A stretch of 64,000 nucleotides of DNA from assembly GCA_963817375.1 (NCBI GenBank), contig CAWFOB010000002.1:186001-250000 (forward strand), in the 5' to 3' direction. This DNA is from JACVRM01 sp963817375 (GTDB taxonomy: Bacteria; Actinomycetota; Thermoleophilia; Gaiellales; Gaiellaceae). Positions 37,863-45,883 of the stretch are shown piece by piece. Below the pieces are notes generated by a model. That model worked only from the letters and a program-made list of their open reading frames with translations, was not told the origin of the DNA and ran no database searches. The stretch's first letter is position 1; every line of letters begins with the position of its first letter. The translations under genes and the position numbers were made by a program.

Positions 37863-38311
37863 GGATCGAGCTCACCGTGAACAGCGAGCGCTGCGAGGCC
37901 GACGTCTGGCCGGGCGAGAGCCTCCTGTTCGTGCTGCGCGAGCGCCTCGAGCTGCCCGGGTCGAAGAACGCGTGCGAGCAAGGCGAGTGCGGCTCCTGCT
38001 CGGTGCTGCTCGACGGCGAGCTCGTCTGCGCCTGCCTGGTGCTCGGCGCGCAGGCGGACGGGCGCACGATCGTCACCGTGGAGGGGCTCGCCTCCGACGG
38101 CGTGCTCCACCGCGTGCAGGAGGCGTTCGCGGACGCGGGCGCCGTCCAGTGCGGGTTCTGCACGCCGGGGTTCATCGTCGCCACCGCCGACCTGCTCCGG
38201 CGCGTCCCGAATCCCGACGACGACGCGATCCGGGAAGCGCTCTCCGGGAATCTCTGCCGCTGCACCGGCTACGCCAAGATCCTCGACGCCGTCAGGGCGG
38301 CGGCCGGATGA
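37859..38311 (+). CDS. xdhC: Xanthine dehydrogenase 2Fe-2S subunit
   Basis: 150 residues from ATG 37859. Two [2Fe-2S] clusters: a plant-ferredoxin-type set in ACEQGECGSCSVLLDGELVCAC and the C-terminal QCGFCTPGF...GNLCRCTGYAKI set, as in all three-subunit xanthine dehydrogenase and CO dehydrogenase-like enzymes. Overlaps both neighbours by 4 bp. Confidence 0.94.
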   Translation: MRIELTVNSERCEADVWPGESLLFVLRERLELPGSKNACEQGECGSCSVLLDGELVCACLVLGAQADGRTIVTVEGLASDGVLHRVQEAFADAGAVQCGFCTPGFIVATADLLRRVPNPDDDAIREALSGNLCRCTGYAKILDAVRAAAG

Positions 38312-40548
38312 CGGTCACGCGGCAGCTTCCGCACGGCCGCGCGGTCGTCGAGCGGCGGCGCGTCGACGCCGTGCCGAAGACGACCGGCGAGTTCGCGTAC
38401 TCGAGCGACCTGAACGCGCCGGGGATGCTCTGGGGCCACACGCTGCGGAGCCCGCACGCGCACGCGAGGATTACCGGCATCGACATCTCGCAGGCGGTGT
38501 CGATGCCCGGCGTCCACGCGGTCCTCACCCACGCCGACGTCCCGGGAGAGAACCGGTACGGGGTCGAATTCCGCGATCAGCCGGTGCTTGCGGGCGAGCG
38601 CGTCCGCTACCAGGGCGAGCCGGTCGCCGTCGTCGCGGCGGAGCACCCCGAGCAGGCGCGGCGGGCTGCGGAGGCGATCCGTGTCGAGTACGAGCCGCTC
38701 GAGCTCGTCGTCGACATGGAGCGGGCGACGGAGCAGCCGCCGCTCCATCCCGACCGCCCGACCATGGGCCACGGCTACCGCGACGACCCGCGCCCGAACG
38801 TGGTTCGCCAGGTCGTCATCCGCCACGGCGACCCCGACGCCGAGGGCGACGTCGGCGTCGAGGGCGTCTACGAGCTCGGCATCCAGGACCAGGCGTTCCT
38901 CGGGCCCGAGTCCGGGCTTGCAGTACCCGACGGCGAGGGCGGTGTCGACGTCTACGTCGCCACCCAGTGGCTGCACGTCGACCGCGACCAGGTCGCGCCG
39001 TGTCTCGGGCTCCGGCCCGACCAGGTGCGCATCCACCTCGCCGGGGTCGGCGGCGCCTTCGGCGGCCGCGAGGACCTCTCGATGCAGATCCACGGCGCGA
39101 TGCTCGCGCTGCACACCGGCCGCCCCGTGAAGATCGTCTACGGCCGCGACGAGTCGTTCTGGGGCCACGTCCACCGGCATCCTGCGCGCATCTGGGCCGA
39201 GCACCGCGCGACGCGCGAGGGGCAGCTTGTCTCGGTACGGATGCGGATTCTGCTCGACGGCGGCGCCTACGCCTCGAGCTCGACGGCGGTCACGTCGAAC
39301 GCGGCCTGCTTCGCCTGTGGGCCCTACGCCGTGCCGAATGCGCTGATCGAGTCGACGTGCGTCTACACCAACAACCCGCCCTGCGGCGCGATGCGCGGCT
39401 TCGGCGCCGTCCAGACCTGCTTCGCGGCCGAGGCGCAGATGGACAAGCTTGCCGCGGCGCTCGACATCGACCCTGTCGAGCTGCGGCTCCTGAACGCACT
39501 CGGCCCGGGCGGGCGGCTCCCCACCGGCCAGGTTCTGACCGGCTCGTTCCCCGCCGCCGAGGTGCTCCGCGCCGCCCGCGACCTCGAGCCGCCGGCCGCC
39601 GAGCCGCTTCCGCGCGATCCGCTGCGCCTCCCCGGCGGCGCCGGCAACACGACGCGCGGCGAGGGCGTTCAGCGCGGTGTCGGGTTCGCGATCGGCTTCA
39701 AGAACATCGGCTACTCCGAGGGTTTCGACGACTTCACGGCTGCCCGCGTGCGGCTCTTCACGGCCGCCGCGGGCGGGCTCGGGGCCGAGGTGCACTGTGC
39801 GTCGGCGGAGGTGGGCCAGGGCGTGATCGAGGTCATTCGCTCCACGGCGGAGCGGGAGCTCGGCCCGGTCGAGGTGACGGTGCTCCCGGCGACGACGGCG
39901 TCGGTCGGCTCCGCCGGCTCGGCGTCGGCCTCGCGGATGACGTGGATGGCGGCCGGTGCCGTCCAGCTCGCGTGCCGCGAGGCCATGGAGGAGCTGCGCC
40001 GGCGCGGCGGGTCGCTCGCCGCGGGCGAAGCCATCGACATCGAGCGCGTCTACCGGCACCCGCCGACGGCGCCGCTCGACCCGGAGACCGGCCAGGTGAC
40101 GTCCGAGCGGGCCCATGTCGCGCTCGCCTGCGCAGCGATGAAGGTGGTCGCCGAGGTCGACGTCGAGCTCGGGCTCTCCCGGATCGTCTGGATCGGCGTC
40201 GCCCAGGACGTCGGGCGGGCACTCAGCCGGACCGCCGTCGAAGGCCAGATCGAGGGCGGCACCGCCCAGGGGCTGGGCCTCGCGCTGATGGAGGAGATCC
40301 AGACGCGCGACGGCCTGATCACGAACGCGAGCTTCACCGACTACCTGCTGCCGACGACGCTCGACATGCCGCCGGTCGACTCGGTGCTGATCGAGGATCC
40401 CGAGCCCGATGCACCCTACGGCGTGAAGGGCGTCGGCGAGTTCTCGACCGTGGTGGGGACGGCGGCGGTGGCGTCGGCGCTGCGCGCCGCGACCGGGCGT
40501 CCCTTGACGCGGGTGCCCGTGAAGCCCGACGACATCGTCGGGCTCTGA
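38308..40548 (+). CDS. xdhA: Xanthine dehydrogenase molybdenum-binding subunit
   Basis: 746 residues from ATG 38308. Molybdopterin-cytosine-dinucleotide subunit where hypoxanthine and xanthine are hydroxylated to urate. Motifs: RRRVDAVPKTTGEFAYSSDL, AGVGGAFGGREDLSMQIHG, RHPARIWAEHRATR, AMRGFGAVQTCFAAEAQMD, CASAEVGQGV, and the catalytic glutamate loop GVKGVGEFSTVVGTAAVASA. Full length, uninterrupted. Could in principle act on another heterocycle, but the purine context supports xanthine. Confidence 0.92.
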   Translation: MTVTRQLPHGRAVVERRRVDAVPKTTGEFAYSSDLNAPGMLWGHTLRSPHAHARITGIDISQAVSMPGVHAVLTHADVPGENRYGVEFRDQPVLAGERVRYQGEPVAVVAAEHPEQARRAAEAIRVEYEPLELVVDMERATEQPPLHPDRPTMGHGYRDDPRPNVVRQVVIRHGDPDAEGDVGVEGVYELGIQDQAFLGPESGLAVPDGEGGVDVYVATQWLHVDRDQVAPCLGLRPDQVRIHLAGVGGAFGGREDLSMQIHGAMLALHTGRPVKIVYGRDESFWGHVHRHPARIWAEHRATREGQLVSVRMRILLDGGAYASSSTAVTSNAACFACGPYAVPNALIESTCVYTNNPPCGAMRGFGAVQTCFAAEAQMDKLAAALDIDPVELRLLNALGPGGRLPTGQVLTGSFPAAEVLRAARDLEPPAAEPLPRDPLRLPGGAGNTTRGEGVQRGVGFAIGFKNIGYSEGFDDFTAARVRLFTAAAGGLGAEVHCASAEVGQGVIEVIRSTAERELGPVEVTVLPATTASVGSAGSASASRMTWMAAGAVQLACREAMEELRRRGGSLAAGEAIDIERVYRHPPTAPLDPETGQVTSERAHVALACAAMKVVAEVDVELGLSRIVWIGVAQDVGRALSRTAVEGQIEGGTAQGLGLALMEEIQTRDGLITNASFTDYLLPTTLDMPPVDSVLIEDPEPDAPYGVKGVGEFSTVVGTAAVASALRAATGRPLTRVPVKPDDIVGL

Positions 40549-40584
40549 CTAGGCTCGCGCCGTCCGACGAGAGGGAGGAGCGGA

Positions 40585-40867
40585 ATGGTTCGAGTGATGG
40601 TGCTCTACGAGATCGCGCCGGACCCGAAGCGCTACGAGGAGCACGCCGCGCTGCAGCCGGCAGGTTCCCGGCGTGACGTTCCGGCACGGCGCGGTCTTCG
40701 GGACGCCGACGGGCGACGAGCCCGACTTCGGCTACTACGCGGAGTTCGAGTTCGCCGACCGCGATGCGTTCAAGGCCGCCGCGCGGTCGCCCGAGTTCAA
40801 CGCCACGGGGCCGGACGCGATGGCGATGGGGATCCCGTTCAAGGTCGTCTTCGCGGAGGTCGAGTGA
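40585..40867 (+). CDS. EthD-domain protein (one frameshift)
   Basis: ATG 40585 behind GAGGGAGGAG. Starts VRVMVLYEIAPDPKRYEEHAA; one extra base near 40660 shifts the frame, which resumes VTFRHGAVFGTPTGDEPDFGYYAEFEFADRDAFKAAARSPEFNAT and ends FKVVFAEVE. About 93 residues. EthD-type ferredoxin-fold dimers often accompany degradation or polyketide enzymes and rarely have a proven activity. Its TGA overlaps the GTG of the hydratase gene, so the two are coupled. Confidence 0.78.
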
Positions 40868-41682
40868 CCGAGCCCGCGTCGCCCCGGCCGCTCGACCCGG
40901 CGGAGCTCGGCTTCGAGCGCATCCGCTACGAGAAGGCGCCGCCGCGGGCGACGGTGACCATGAACCGCCCGGACGTGCTGAACGCGTTCGACTTCCAGAT
41001 GCTCCGCGAGCTGGCGCGGGCGTTCGAGGACGCCTCCTGGGACGACGACATCCGCGTCGTCGTCGTCACGGGCGAGGGGCGTGCGTTCTGCGTCGGCGCC
41101 GACCTGCGCTCGTGGGGCGCCCAGCTCATCGGCAACTCGAAGGAGTACTGGAAGTGGTTCGGCGCCTTCCAGGACATGCACGACCGGTTGCGCGAGATCG
41201 GCAAGCCGACGCTCGCGCGGATCAACGGGATCTGTGTCGGCGGCGGCAACGAGGTGCAGATGGGGTGCGACCTGTCGGTGATGGTCGACGACGCGTACAT
41301 CCGCCACGTCGGGCTCGAGCACGGCTCTGTGCCGGCGGGCGGCGCGACGCAGTGGCTGCCGGTGATGGTCGGCGAGCGCCGGGCGCGGGAGATCATCCTG
41401 CTTTGCGAGCCGATCACTCCCGCGCAGGCGGTCGACTGGGGGCTCGTGAACCGCGCCGTCCCGCGGGCCGAGCTCGACACTGTCGTCGACGAGCTCGTCG
41501 AGAAGCTGGCCGCGAAGCTGCCGGAGACCACCCGGTATGCGAAGCAGCAGCTGAACTTCTGGCGCGACCTGTCGTGGAACGCGACGGTCGGCCACGCGCG
41601 CGACTGGCTCGCGCTGTCGATGCTGAACGAGGAGGCGCAGGGCGCGATCCGCGACTTCCTCTCCAGGCGAAAGGAGCGGTGA
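40864..41682 (+). CDS. Enoyl-CoA hydratase/isomerase family protein
   Basis: 272 residues from GTG 40864. Crotonase fold: ATVTMNRPDVLNAFDFQMLRELARAFEDAS, oxyanion-hole loops GEGRAFCVGADLRSWG and INGICVGGGNEVQMGCDLSV, then GSVPAGGATQWLPVMVGERRAREIILL. The G-S-V-P-A-G-G-A-T-Q-W loop is reminiscent of 2-ketocyclohexanecarboxyl-CoA hydrolase-like members rather than plain hydratases. Coupled to the EthD gene upstream; probably aromatic or alicyclic acyl-CoA breakdown. Confidence 0.88.
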   Translation: MTEPASPRPLDPAELGFERIRYEKAPPRATVTMNRPDVLNAFDFQMLRELARAFEDASWDDDIRVVVVTGEGRAFCVGADLRSWGAQLIGNSKEYWKWFGAFQDMHDRLREIGKPTLARINGICVGGGNEVQMGCDLSVMVDDAYIRHVGLEHGSVPAGGATQWLPVMVGERRAREIILLCEPITPAQAVDWGLVNRAVPRAELDTVVDELVEKLAAKLPETTRYAKQQLNFWRDLSWNATVGHARDWLALSMLNEEAQGAIRDFLSRRKER

Positions 41683-41689
41683 GTTTCTA

Positions 41690-42013
41690 ATGCCGAACGT
41701 GGACGAGATGCTGGAAGGCGCGCGCGACGCGATGAGCGTGCGGAGGGTGTTCGGAGAGGCCTACGAGGAGAACGGCGTCACGGTCATCCCGGTCGCGAGC
41801 GTGCGCGGCGGCGGCGGGGGCGGGGGCGACAGTGAAAACAACGGCGGCGGCGGGTTCGGGCTCCAGGCGCGGCCGGTCGGCGCGTACGTGATCTCGAACG
41901 GCGACGTGCGCTGGCGGCCGGCGGTCGACCCCAACCGCATCGTGCTCGGCTGGCAGATCGTGACGGCGCTGTCGCTCTTGGTCGGCTGGCGGATCGCCCG
42001 GATGTTCAGATGA
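41690..42013 (+). CDS. GerW/YtfJ-family protein
   Basis: 107 residues from ATG 41690. VDEMLEGARDAMSVRRVFGEAYEENGVTVIPVASVRGGGGGGG, then GFGLQARPVGAYVISNGDVRWRPAVDPNRIV and a C-terminal hydrophobic segment (GWQIVTALSLLVGWRIA). This matches the GerW (YtfJ) sporulation-protein family, which is widespread in non-sporulating actinobacteria. Its stop overlaps the start of the next hydratase gene (ATGA). Confidence 0.82.
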   Translation: MPNVDEMLEGARDAMSVRRVFGEAYEENGVTVIPVASVRGGGGGGGDSENNGGGGFGLQARPVGAYVISNGDVRWRPAVDPNRIVLGWQIVTALSLLVGWRIARMFR

Positions 42014-42774
42014 CCGACGTCCTGACCAGCCGCGACGACGGCGTCCTCACCGTCACGCTCAACCGGCCGAAGAAGCTGAACGCGCTCACGGCCGGGGTTC
42101 ACGCGGGCCTGCACGCGGCGCTTGCCGAGGCGGCGGACGACGAGATCCGTGCAGTCGTGATCACCGGCGCGGGGCGCGGCTTCTGCGTGGGCCAGGACCT
42201 GACGGAGTTCCAGAGCGCGGCCGGCGACGTGGGGGCGCACCTGCGCGCGACCTATCACCCCACGATTCACGCGATCCGTGGGCTGGACAAGCCGGTGATC
42301 GCCGCCGTGAACGGTGTGTGCGCCGGCGCCGGGCTGTCGCTCGCCGCTGCGTGCGACCTCCGCATCGCCGCCGACTCGGCCTCGTTCGTCCCGGGCTTCG
42401 TCTCCATCGGGCTGATCCCGGACTCGGGCGGCTCGTGGTTCATCGTCCAGCTGCTCGGCCAGGCGCGCGCGTTCGAGTTCATGAGCTCGGGCCGGCCGGC
42501 GACGGCGGCGGAGGCGCTTGCGATGGGGCTCGTCAACGAGGTCGTCGAGGACGCCGCCGCGCGCGCGGCGGAGCGTGCGGCCGCCTATGCGGCGCTGCCG
42601 CCGCGGGCGCTCGGGCTGACGAAGCACCTGTTCGAGCACGCGGTCACGGCGACGCTGGACGAGCAGCTCGAGCTCGAGGCGAAGCTGCAGTCCGAGGCTG
42701 CGCAGACGGACGACTTCCGCGAGGGCGTGACCGCGTTCCTCGAGAAGCGGCCGGCCCAGTTCAGCGGCCGATAG
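42010..42774 (+). CDS. Enoyl-CoA hydratase/isomerase family protein (PaaG-like)
   Basis: 254 residues from ATG 42010. Crotonase fold: VLTVTLNRPKKLNALTAGVHAGLHAAL, ITGAGRGFCVGQDLTEFQ, AAVNGVCAGAGLSLAAACDLRIAADSASF, GFVSIGLIPDSGGSWFIVQLLG. GQDLTEF and the IGLIPDSGGSWFL-like loop fit PaaG-type isomerases (oxepin-forming in the phenylacetate pathway), agreeing with paaABCD 3 kb away. Isomerase versus hydratase is not settled. Confidence 0.87.
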   Translation: MTDVLTSRDDGVLTVTLNRPKKLNALTAGVHAGLHAALAEAADDEIRAVVITGAGRGFCVGQDLTEFQSAAGDVGAHLRATYHPTIHAIRGLDKPVIAAVNGVCAGAGLSLAAACDLRIAADSASFVPGFVSIGLIPDSGGSWFIVQLLGQARAFEFMSSGRPATAAEALAMGLVNEVVEDAAARAAERAAAYAALPPRALGLTKHLFEHAVTATLDEQLELEAKLQSEAAQTDDFREGVTAFLEKRPAQFSGR

Positions 42775-42795
42775 TTAGTGGCTGACAGCCACTAA
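42775..42795. repeat. Dispersed 21-bp palindromic repeat, copy 3
   Basis: TTAGTGGCT-GAC-AGCCACTAA, perfect 9-bp arms. It starts right after the hydratase stop and ends 7 bp from the stop of the convergent XRE gene, so it may act as a bidirectional terminator. Confidence 0.8.
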
Positions 42796-42802
42796 TGCTG
42801 TT

Positions 42803-43096
42803 TTAGTCGCGCTCGCGCAGCTCGACGACGAGGTCGCAGTCGAGCGCATGGGCGATGCGAAGCAGCGTGTCGATGCGCGGGGGCCGTCCGCCGGCCTCGA
42901 GGCGGGCGATCGCGGACTGGGTGGTGCCGCACAGCTCGGCGAGCTGCTTCTGCGAGAGCCCGCGGTGCAGTCGCTGCTCGGCCACGGCATCGGCGATCTG
43001 GGCGAAGAACCACTCGCCATCGTCGACGTGCGATACACGCTCGCGCAGCCGCTCGAGCGCTCCTCTCCGCGATGGTCCGCGTTGCGCCATCGCCAC
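42803..43096 (-). CDS. XRE-family helix-turn-helix protein
   Basis: 97 residues (GTG 43096; ATG 43090 gives 95). One helix-turn-helix of the XRE/Cro type: LSQKQLAELCGTTQSAIARLEAGGRPPRIDTLLRIAHALDCDLVVEL, the arrangement of HigA/HipB-like antitoxins and single-domain repressors. The N-terminal part (ALERLRERVSHVDDGEWFFAQIADAVAEQR) is helical. No toxin gene lies next to it in the expected place, so a solo regulator is likelier. Confidence 0.85.
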   Translation of the reverse strand: MAMAQRGPSRRGALERLRERVSHVDDGEWFFAQIADAVAEQRLHRGLSQKQLAELCGTTQSAIARLEAGGRPPRIDTLLRIAHALDCDLVVELRERD

Positions 43097-43114
43097 AGCG
43101 TAAACGCGAGGCTG

Positions 43115-43549
43115 CTATCCCGCTCTCGCGCAGGCCGTGAATCCCAGCCTGCGCGCCAGCGCGTCCGATTTGACGCGCGCCCTGGTCGTCGCGTCGCCGA
43201 GCGCGTTGATCTTCACCTCGTCGCCGGCGCGGGCGGCCCGTTCGAGCGCGGCGACGCGTCCGAGCGCCCGGTCGACGAGCCCTAGCCACTCGCGGTAGTC
43301 CGCGGCGTCGGTGGGGTCGGGATGCAGCGCGTGGAGCTTCAGCGCGCTCGTCGCGAACAGTGAGCGCGCCCTGGCGGCGTACGCGGCCGTCTCCGGCATC
43401 GTCGACGGCGCCTTCAGCTTGTCGACCGCCCGCGCGTAGGTGGTGCAGATCGCATTCGCCTGCTTGACAAGGTCGCTCCGATCGGAGCCCGAGCCGCCGC
43501 CGCAGGCGGCGAGGGTGGCGAGGAGCAGCACGAGGGCGGCGATCCGCAT
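43115..43549 (-). CDS. Putative lipoprotein of unknown function
   Basis: 144 residues from ATG 43549. Signal peptide with lipobox (LVLLLATLAACGGG), then a helical domain rich in Ala/Arg: VKQANAICTTYARAVDKLKAP, ATSALKLHALHPDPTDAADYREWL, ALGRVAALERAARAGDEVK and RLGFTACARAG. Two cysteines (ICTTY, TACAR) may pair. This is a common layout of actinobacterial surface lipoproteins with no known role. Confidence 0.65.
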   Translation of the reverse strand: MRIAALVLLLATLAACGGGSGSDRSDLVKQANAICTTYARAVDKLKAPSTMPETAAYAARARSLFATSALKLHALHPDPTDAADYREWLGLVDRALGRVAALERAARAGDEVKINALGDATTRARVKSDALARRLGFTACARAG

Positions 43550-43561
43550 GGCTCGAGTGTG

Positions 43562-44218
43562 TCAGCCGAGTGAGGACAGCACGCCGGCGAGCTCCGCCGG
43601 CTGCGTCAGGAACGGCGAGTGGCCTGCGTCGAGCCGGAGGAGCTGCGCGCCGTGGCGCTCGGCCATGCGAATCTGCCAGTCCGGGTCGATGGCCTCGTCG
43701 CGCATCGTCGCGATCACGACGTCCTCGGGCCGAAGCGGCACGGTGACCTCGGCACTGCGCGCCTGGCGCCGGAGCTGCGCGAATGCCCAGTCCGAGACGT
43801 CGCGCGTGCAGTCCGGGTAGAGCTTGTCGGCGCAGGTGTCCGCGTCCGGCCAGTACGAGCGGTCGAGCTCGTCGCGCAGGGTGCCGCCGAAGCCCGGCGC
43901 GAAGCACTCCGCGAAGGGATCCTCGACCGGCAGCAGGCCCGCGAGATACACGCGTACCGGCGCGTCGACCAGGCTGGCCGTCTGCGCGCCCCAGGAATGG
44001 CCGACGACGATCGCGTCCGGCTGCGGCCCGATCACCTCGGCGTAGTCCTGCTGGCTCAGCCCGACCTGCTCGCACGGGAGGTCGGGCGCCCACGCGGAGT
44101 GGCCGCGCGCCTCGAGCGCTTCGACGACGCCGGCCCAGCACCAGCCTCCGTGCCACGCGCCGTGGATCAGGACGAAACGCGCCAGAGCCTCTTCTCCCGG
44201 CCGAGGTGCGACGGCCAC
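43562..44218 (-). CDS. Alpha/beta hydrolase (esterase/methylesterase-like)
   Basis: About 205-218 residues. The start is uncertain: GTG 44218 overlaps the upstream gene by 52 bp, and CTG 44185 is nearer to the conserved ARFVLIHGAWHGGWCWAGVVEAL. Nucleophile elbow GHSWGA, oxyanion HGAWHGGW, and catalytic His in AGHSPFLTQP; PDWQIRMAERHGA supplies the acid region. The set resembles plant-type methylesterase/hydroxynitrile-lyase relatives found in bacteria. Cytosolic. Substrate unknown. Confidence 0.8.
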   Translation of the reverse strand: MAVAPRPGEEALARFVLIHGAWHGGWCWAGVVEALEARGHSAWAPDLPCEQVGLSQQDYAEVIGPQPDAIVVGHSWGAQTASLVDAPVRVYLAGLLPVEDPFAECFAPGFGGTLRDELDRSYWPDADTCADKLYPDCTRDVSDWAFAQLRRQARSAEVTVPLRPEDVVIATMRDEAIDPDWQIRMAERHGAQLLRLDAGHSPFLTQPAELAGVLSSLG

Positions 44219-45387
44219 TGAACCTTCTCGACGCCGGCAAAGCGGAGGTAGGCATGGAGCGCGTCGCGCATCGCGTCGACGAACCCCTCCGCCCGCGCCG
44301 GCGCGAACCCGTCCTCCCACCACACATCGAGAATGTCGACCCGGGACTGCTCGCGGTCGATGCGAGGCTCGATCCGGCCGACGAAACGATCGCGGAAGAG
44401 GATCGGCAGCACGTACCAGCCCCAGCGCCGCTTCGCCGGCGGGATGAACAGCTCCCAGACGTAGTCGAAGCCGAACAGGCTGCCGAGGAGACGCCGGTCC
44501 CACACGAGCGGGTCGAACGGGGGCACGAACGCCACCGACGGCGGCGGCTCGGGCGGCGTCTCCAGGTCCCGGACCTCGTCCTTCAGCACGAAGCGCGTGC
44601 TCGGGACGCTCTCGACCTGGACCGGGACCAGCTCGCCGGACTCGACGAGCTCCTCACGGAGCGCGTTACGGCCCGGGCTCTCCGGCCACCTGGGATCGGG
44701 CTTCGCGGTGCCGATCCCGCTGAAGACGTCACCTGCGCCGCTGACGCCGAGCAGGCCGTGAGCCTGGTACCGCGACAGGAGCTTGTGGCGGAGCTGCTCG
44801 CGCAGCGTCACCTCGCGCTCGACGACGTTCGCGGGCAGGAGCCGCTCGAGCAGGTCGTAGTAGCGGCGGTTGCCTTCGCGGCGCGCCAGGCCGAGCACGC
44901 CAGCTATCGCGTGTGCCTCCAGGACCGCGCGGACGGTGTTCGTAGGCAGCCCGAACCAGTCGGTCGTGGCGCCCTGCGCGCGCTCGAAGTCGAGCGACGA
45001 CAGCGGGCCTTCCGCGCGGATCCGCTCGAGCACCCGCGCGGCCACCTGCGGGTTCTCGGCGATGACGCGGGGCGGGCTGTGGCTGAGGTACCCGCGAAAC
45101 CAGGGGTACTCATCGGCGGGCACGAACGAGAGCCCCTTGTTGTAGGCCTCGAAGATCTCCCGGCGCCCGTAGAGCTGCTCGCACCAGGCCGGCTCGTAGT
45201 CCGCGACGCGCGCATGGAGCACGAGGTCGTGGTTGCGGCCCGCGACGGCGATCGGGTCGAACTGCAGCGAGCCGAGCTTCGCCACGACCTCCATGACGCC
45301 GTCCGTGCCGCCGCGGAGCGATCGCGCCGGCGCGAGGAAGTGGCGCGTGACGAGGAAGCGCCGGGCGGCTTCGGCAGGGACGCGCAT
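44167..45387 (-). CDS. ycaQ: Winged-helix DNA glycosylase-like protein (YcaQ/AlkZ family)
   Basis: 406 residues from ATG 45387. HTH_42 family: ARRFLVTRHFLAPARS, then LGSLQFDPIAVAGRNHDLVLHARV, where LQFD is the Q-x-D catalytic variant found in the YcaQ/AlkX subgroup (E. coli AlkX unhooks interstrand crosslinks at N7-alkylguanine); AlkZ itself has Q-x-Q. Downstream, DFERAQGATTDWFG, REGNRRYYDLLERLLP, VPPFDPLVWDRRLLGSLFGFDYVWELF and KRRWGWYVLPILF are family-conserved. Role in repair of alkylated or crosslinked DNA is inferred from the family. Confidence 0.85.
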   Translation of the reverse strand: MRVPAEAARRFLVTRHFLAPARSLRGGTDGVMEVVAKLGSLQFDPIAVAGRNHDLVLHARVADYEPAWCEQLYGRREIFEAYNKGLSFVPADEYPWFRGYLSHSPPRVIAENPQVAARVLERIRAEGPLSSLDFERAQGATTDWFGLPTNTVRAVLEAHAIAGVLGLARREGNRRYYDLLERLLPANVVEREVTLREQLRHKLLSRYQAHGLLGVSGAGDVFSGIGTAKPDPRWPESPGRNALREELVESGELVPVQVESVPSTRFVLKDEVRDLETPPEPPPSVAFVPPFDPLVWDRRLLGSLFGFDYVWELFIPPAKRRWGWYVLPILFRDRFVGRIEPRIDREQSRVDILDVWWEDGFAPARAEGFVDAMRDALHAYLRFAGVEKVQWPSHLGREKRLWRVSS

Positions 45388-45397
45388 CGGGCGGACG

Positions 45398-45883
45398 CTA
45401 GATGGTCTTGAAGTGCTCGTACGGCTGGCTGCAGCCGTTGCAGTAGCGCAGCGAGCGGCACGGGGTCGGGCCGAAGATGTTCTCGAGCCGCGTGTCCGTC
45501 GAGCCGCAGTAGGGACAGCGGAACCCGCCGCCCTGAAGCTGGACGAGCTGCGGGCCTCCGACCTGGCGCGGCGCCGGCGGCGCGAACCCGGCCTGCCGGA
45601 GCTTCTCGCGTCCGGCAGGCGTGATCCGGTCGGTCGACCACGAGTCGTCGAGGATCACGTCGATCTGCGGCTCGGCGCCGAGCTCGGCGATCCGCTCGGC
45701 CATCCGGTCGCGCATGACCTCGAGCGCCGGACAGCCCATGAACGTCGGCGTGAACTCGACCCGCACCCGGCCGGCATCCACGACGACGTCCCGGATGACG
45801 CCCAGGTCGACGAGCGAGATGACCGGGATCTCGGGATCCTCGATCTCGTCGAGCGCCGCCCAGACCTGCTCGGTCGTCACCAT
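45398..45883 (-). CDS. paaD: Phenylacetyl-CoA epoxidase subunit PaaD
   Basis: 161 residues from ATG 45883. DUF59-type domain (VWAALDEIEDPEIPVISLVDLGVIRDV, FTPTFMGCPALEVMRDRM) followed by a zinc-ribbon tail FRCPYCGSTDTRLENIFGPTPC and YCNGCSQPYEHFK. This is the PaaD arrangement, needed for maturation of the diiron epoxidase. Overlaps the end of paaC. Confidence 0.92.
   Translation of the reverse strand: MVTTEQVWAALDEIEDPEIPVISLVDLGVIRDVVVDAGRVRVEFTPTFMGCPALEVMRDRMAERIAELGAEPQIDVILDDSWSTDRITPAGREKLRQAGFAPPAPRQVGGPQLVQLQGGGFRCPYCGSTDTRLENIFGPTPCRSLRYCNGCSQPYEHFKTI

Noticed and set aside
42803..43096. Toxin-antitoxin module
   Set aside because: The XRE protein looks antitoxin-like, but no RelE/HigB- or HipA-type partner lies beside it on either side.
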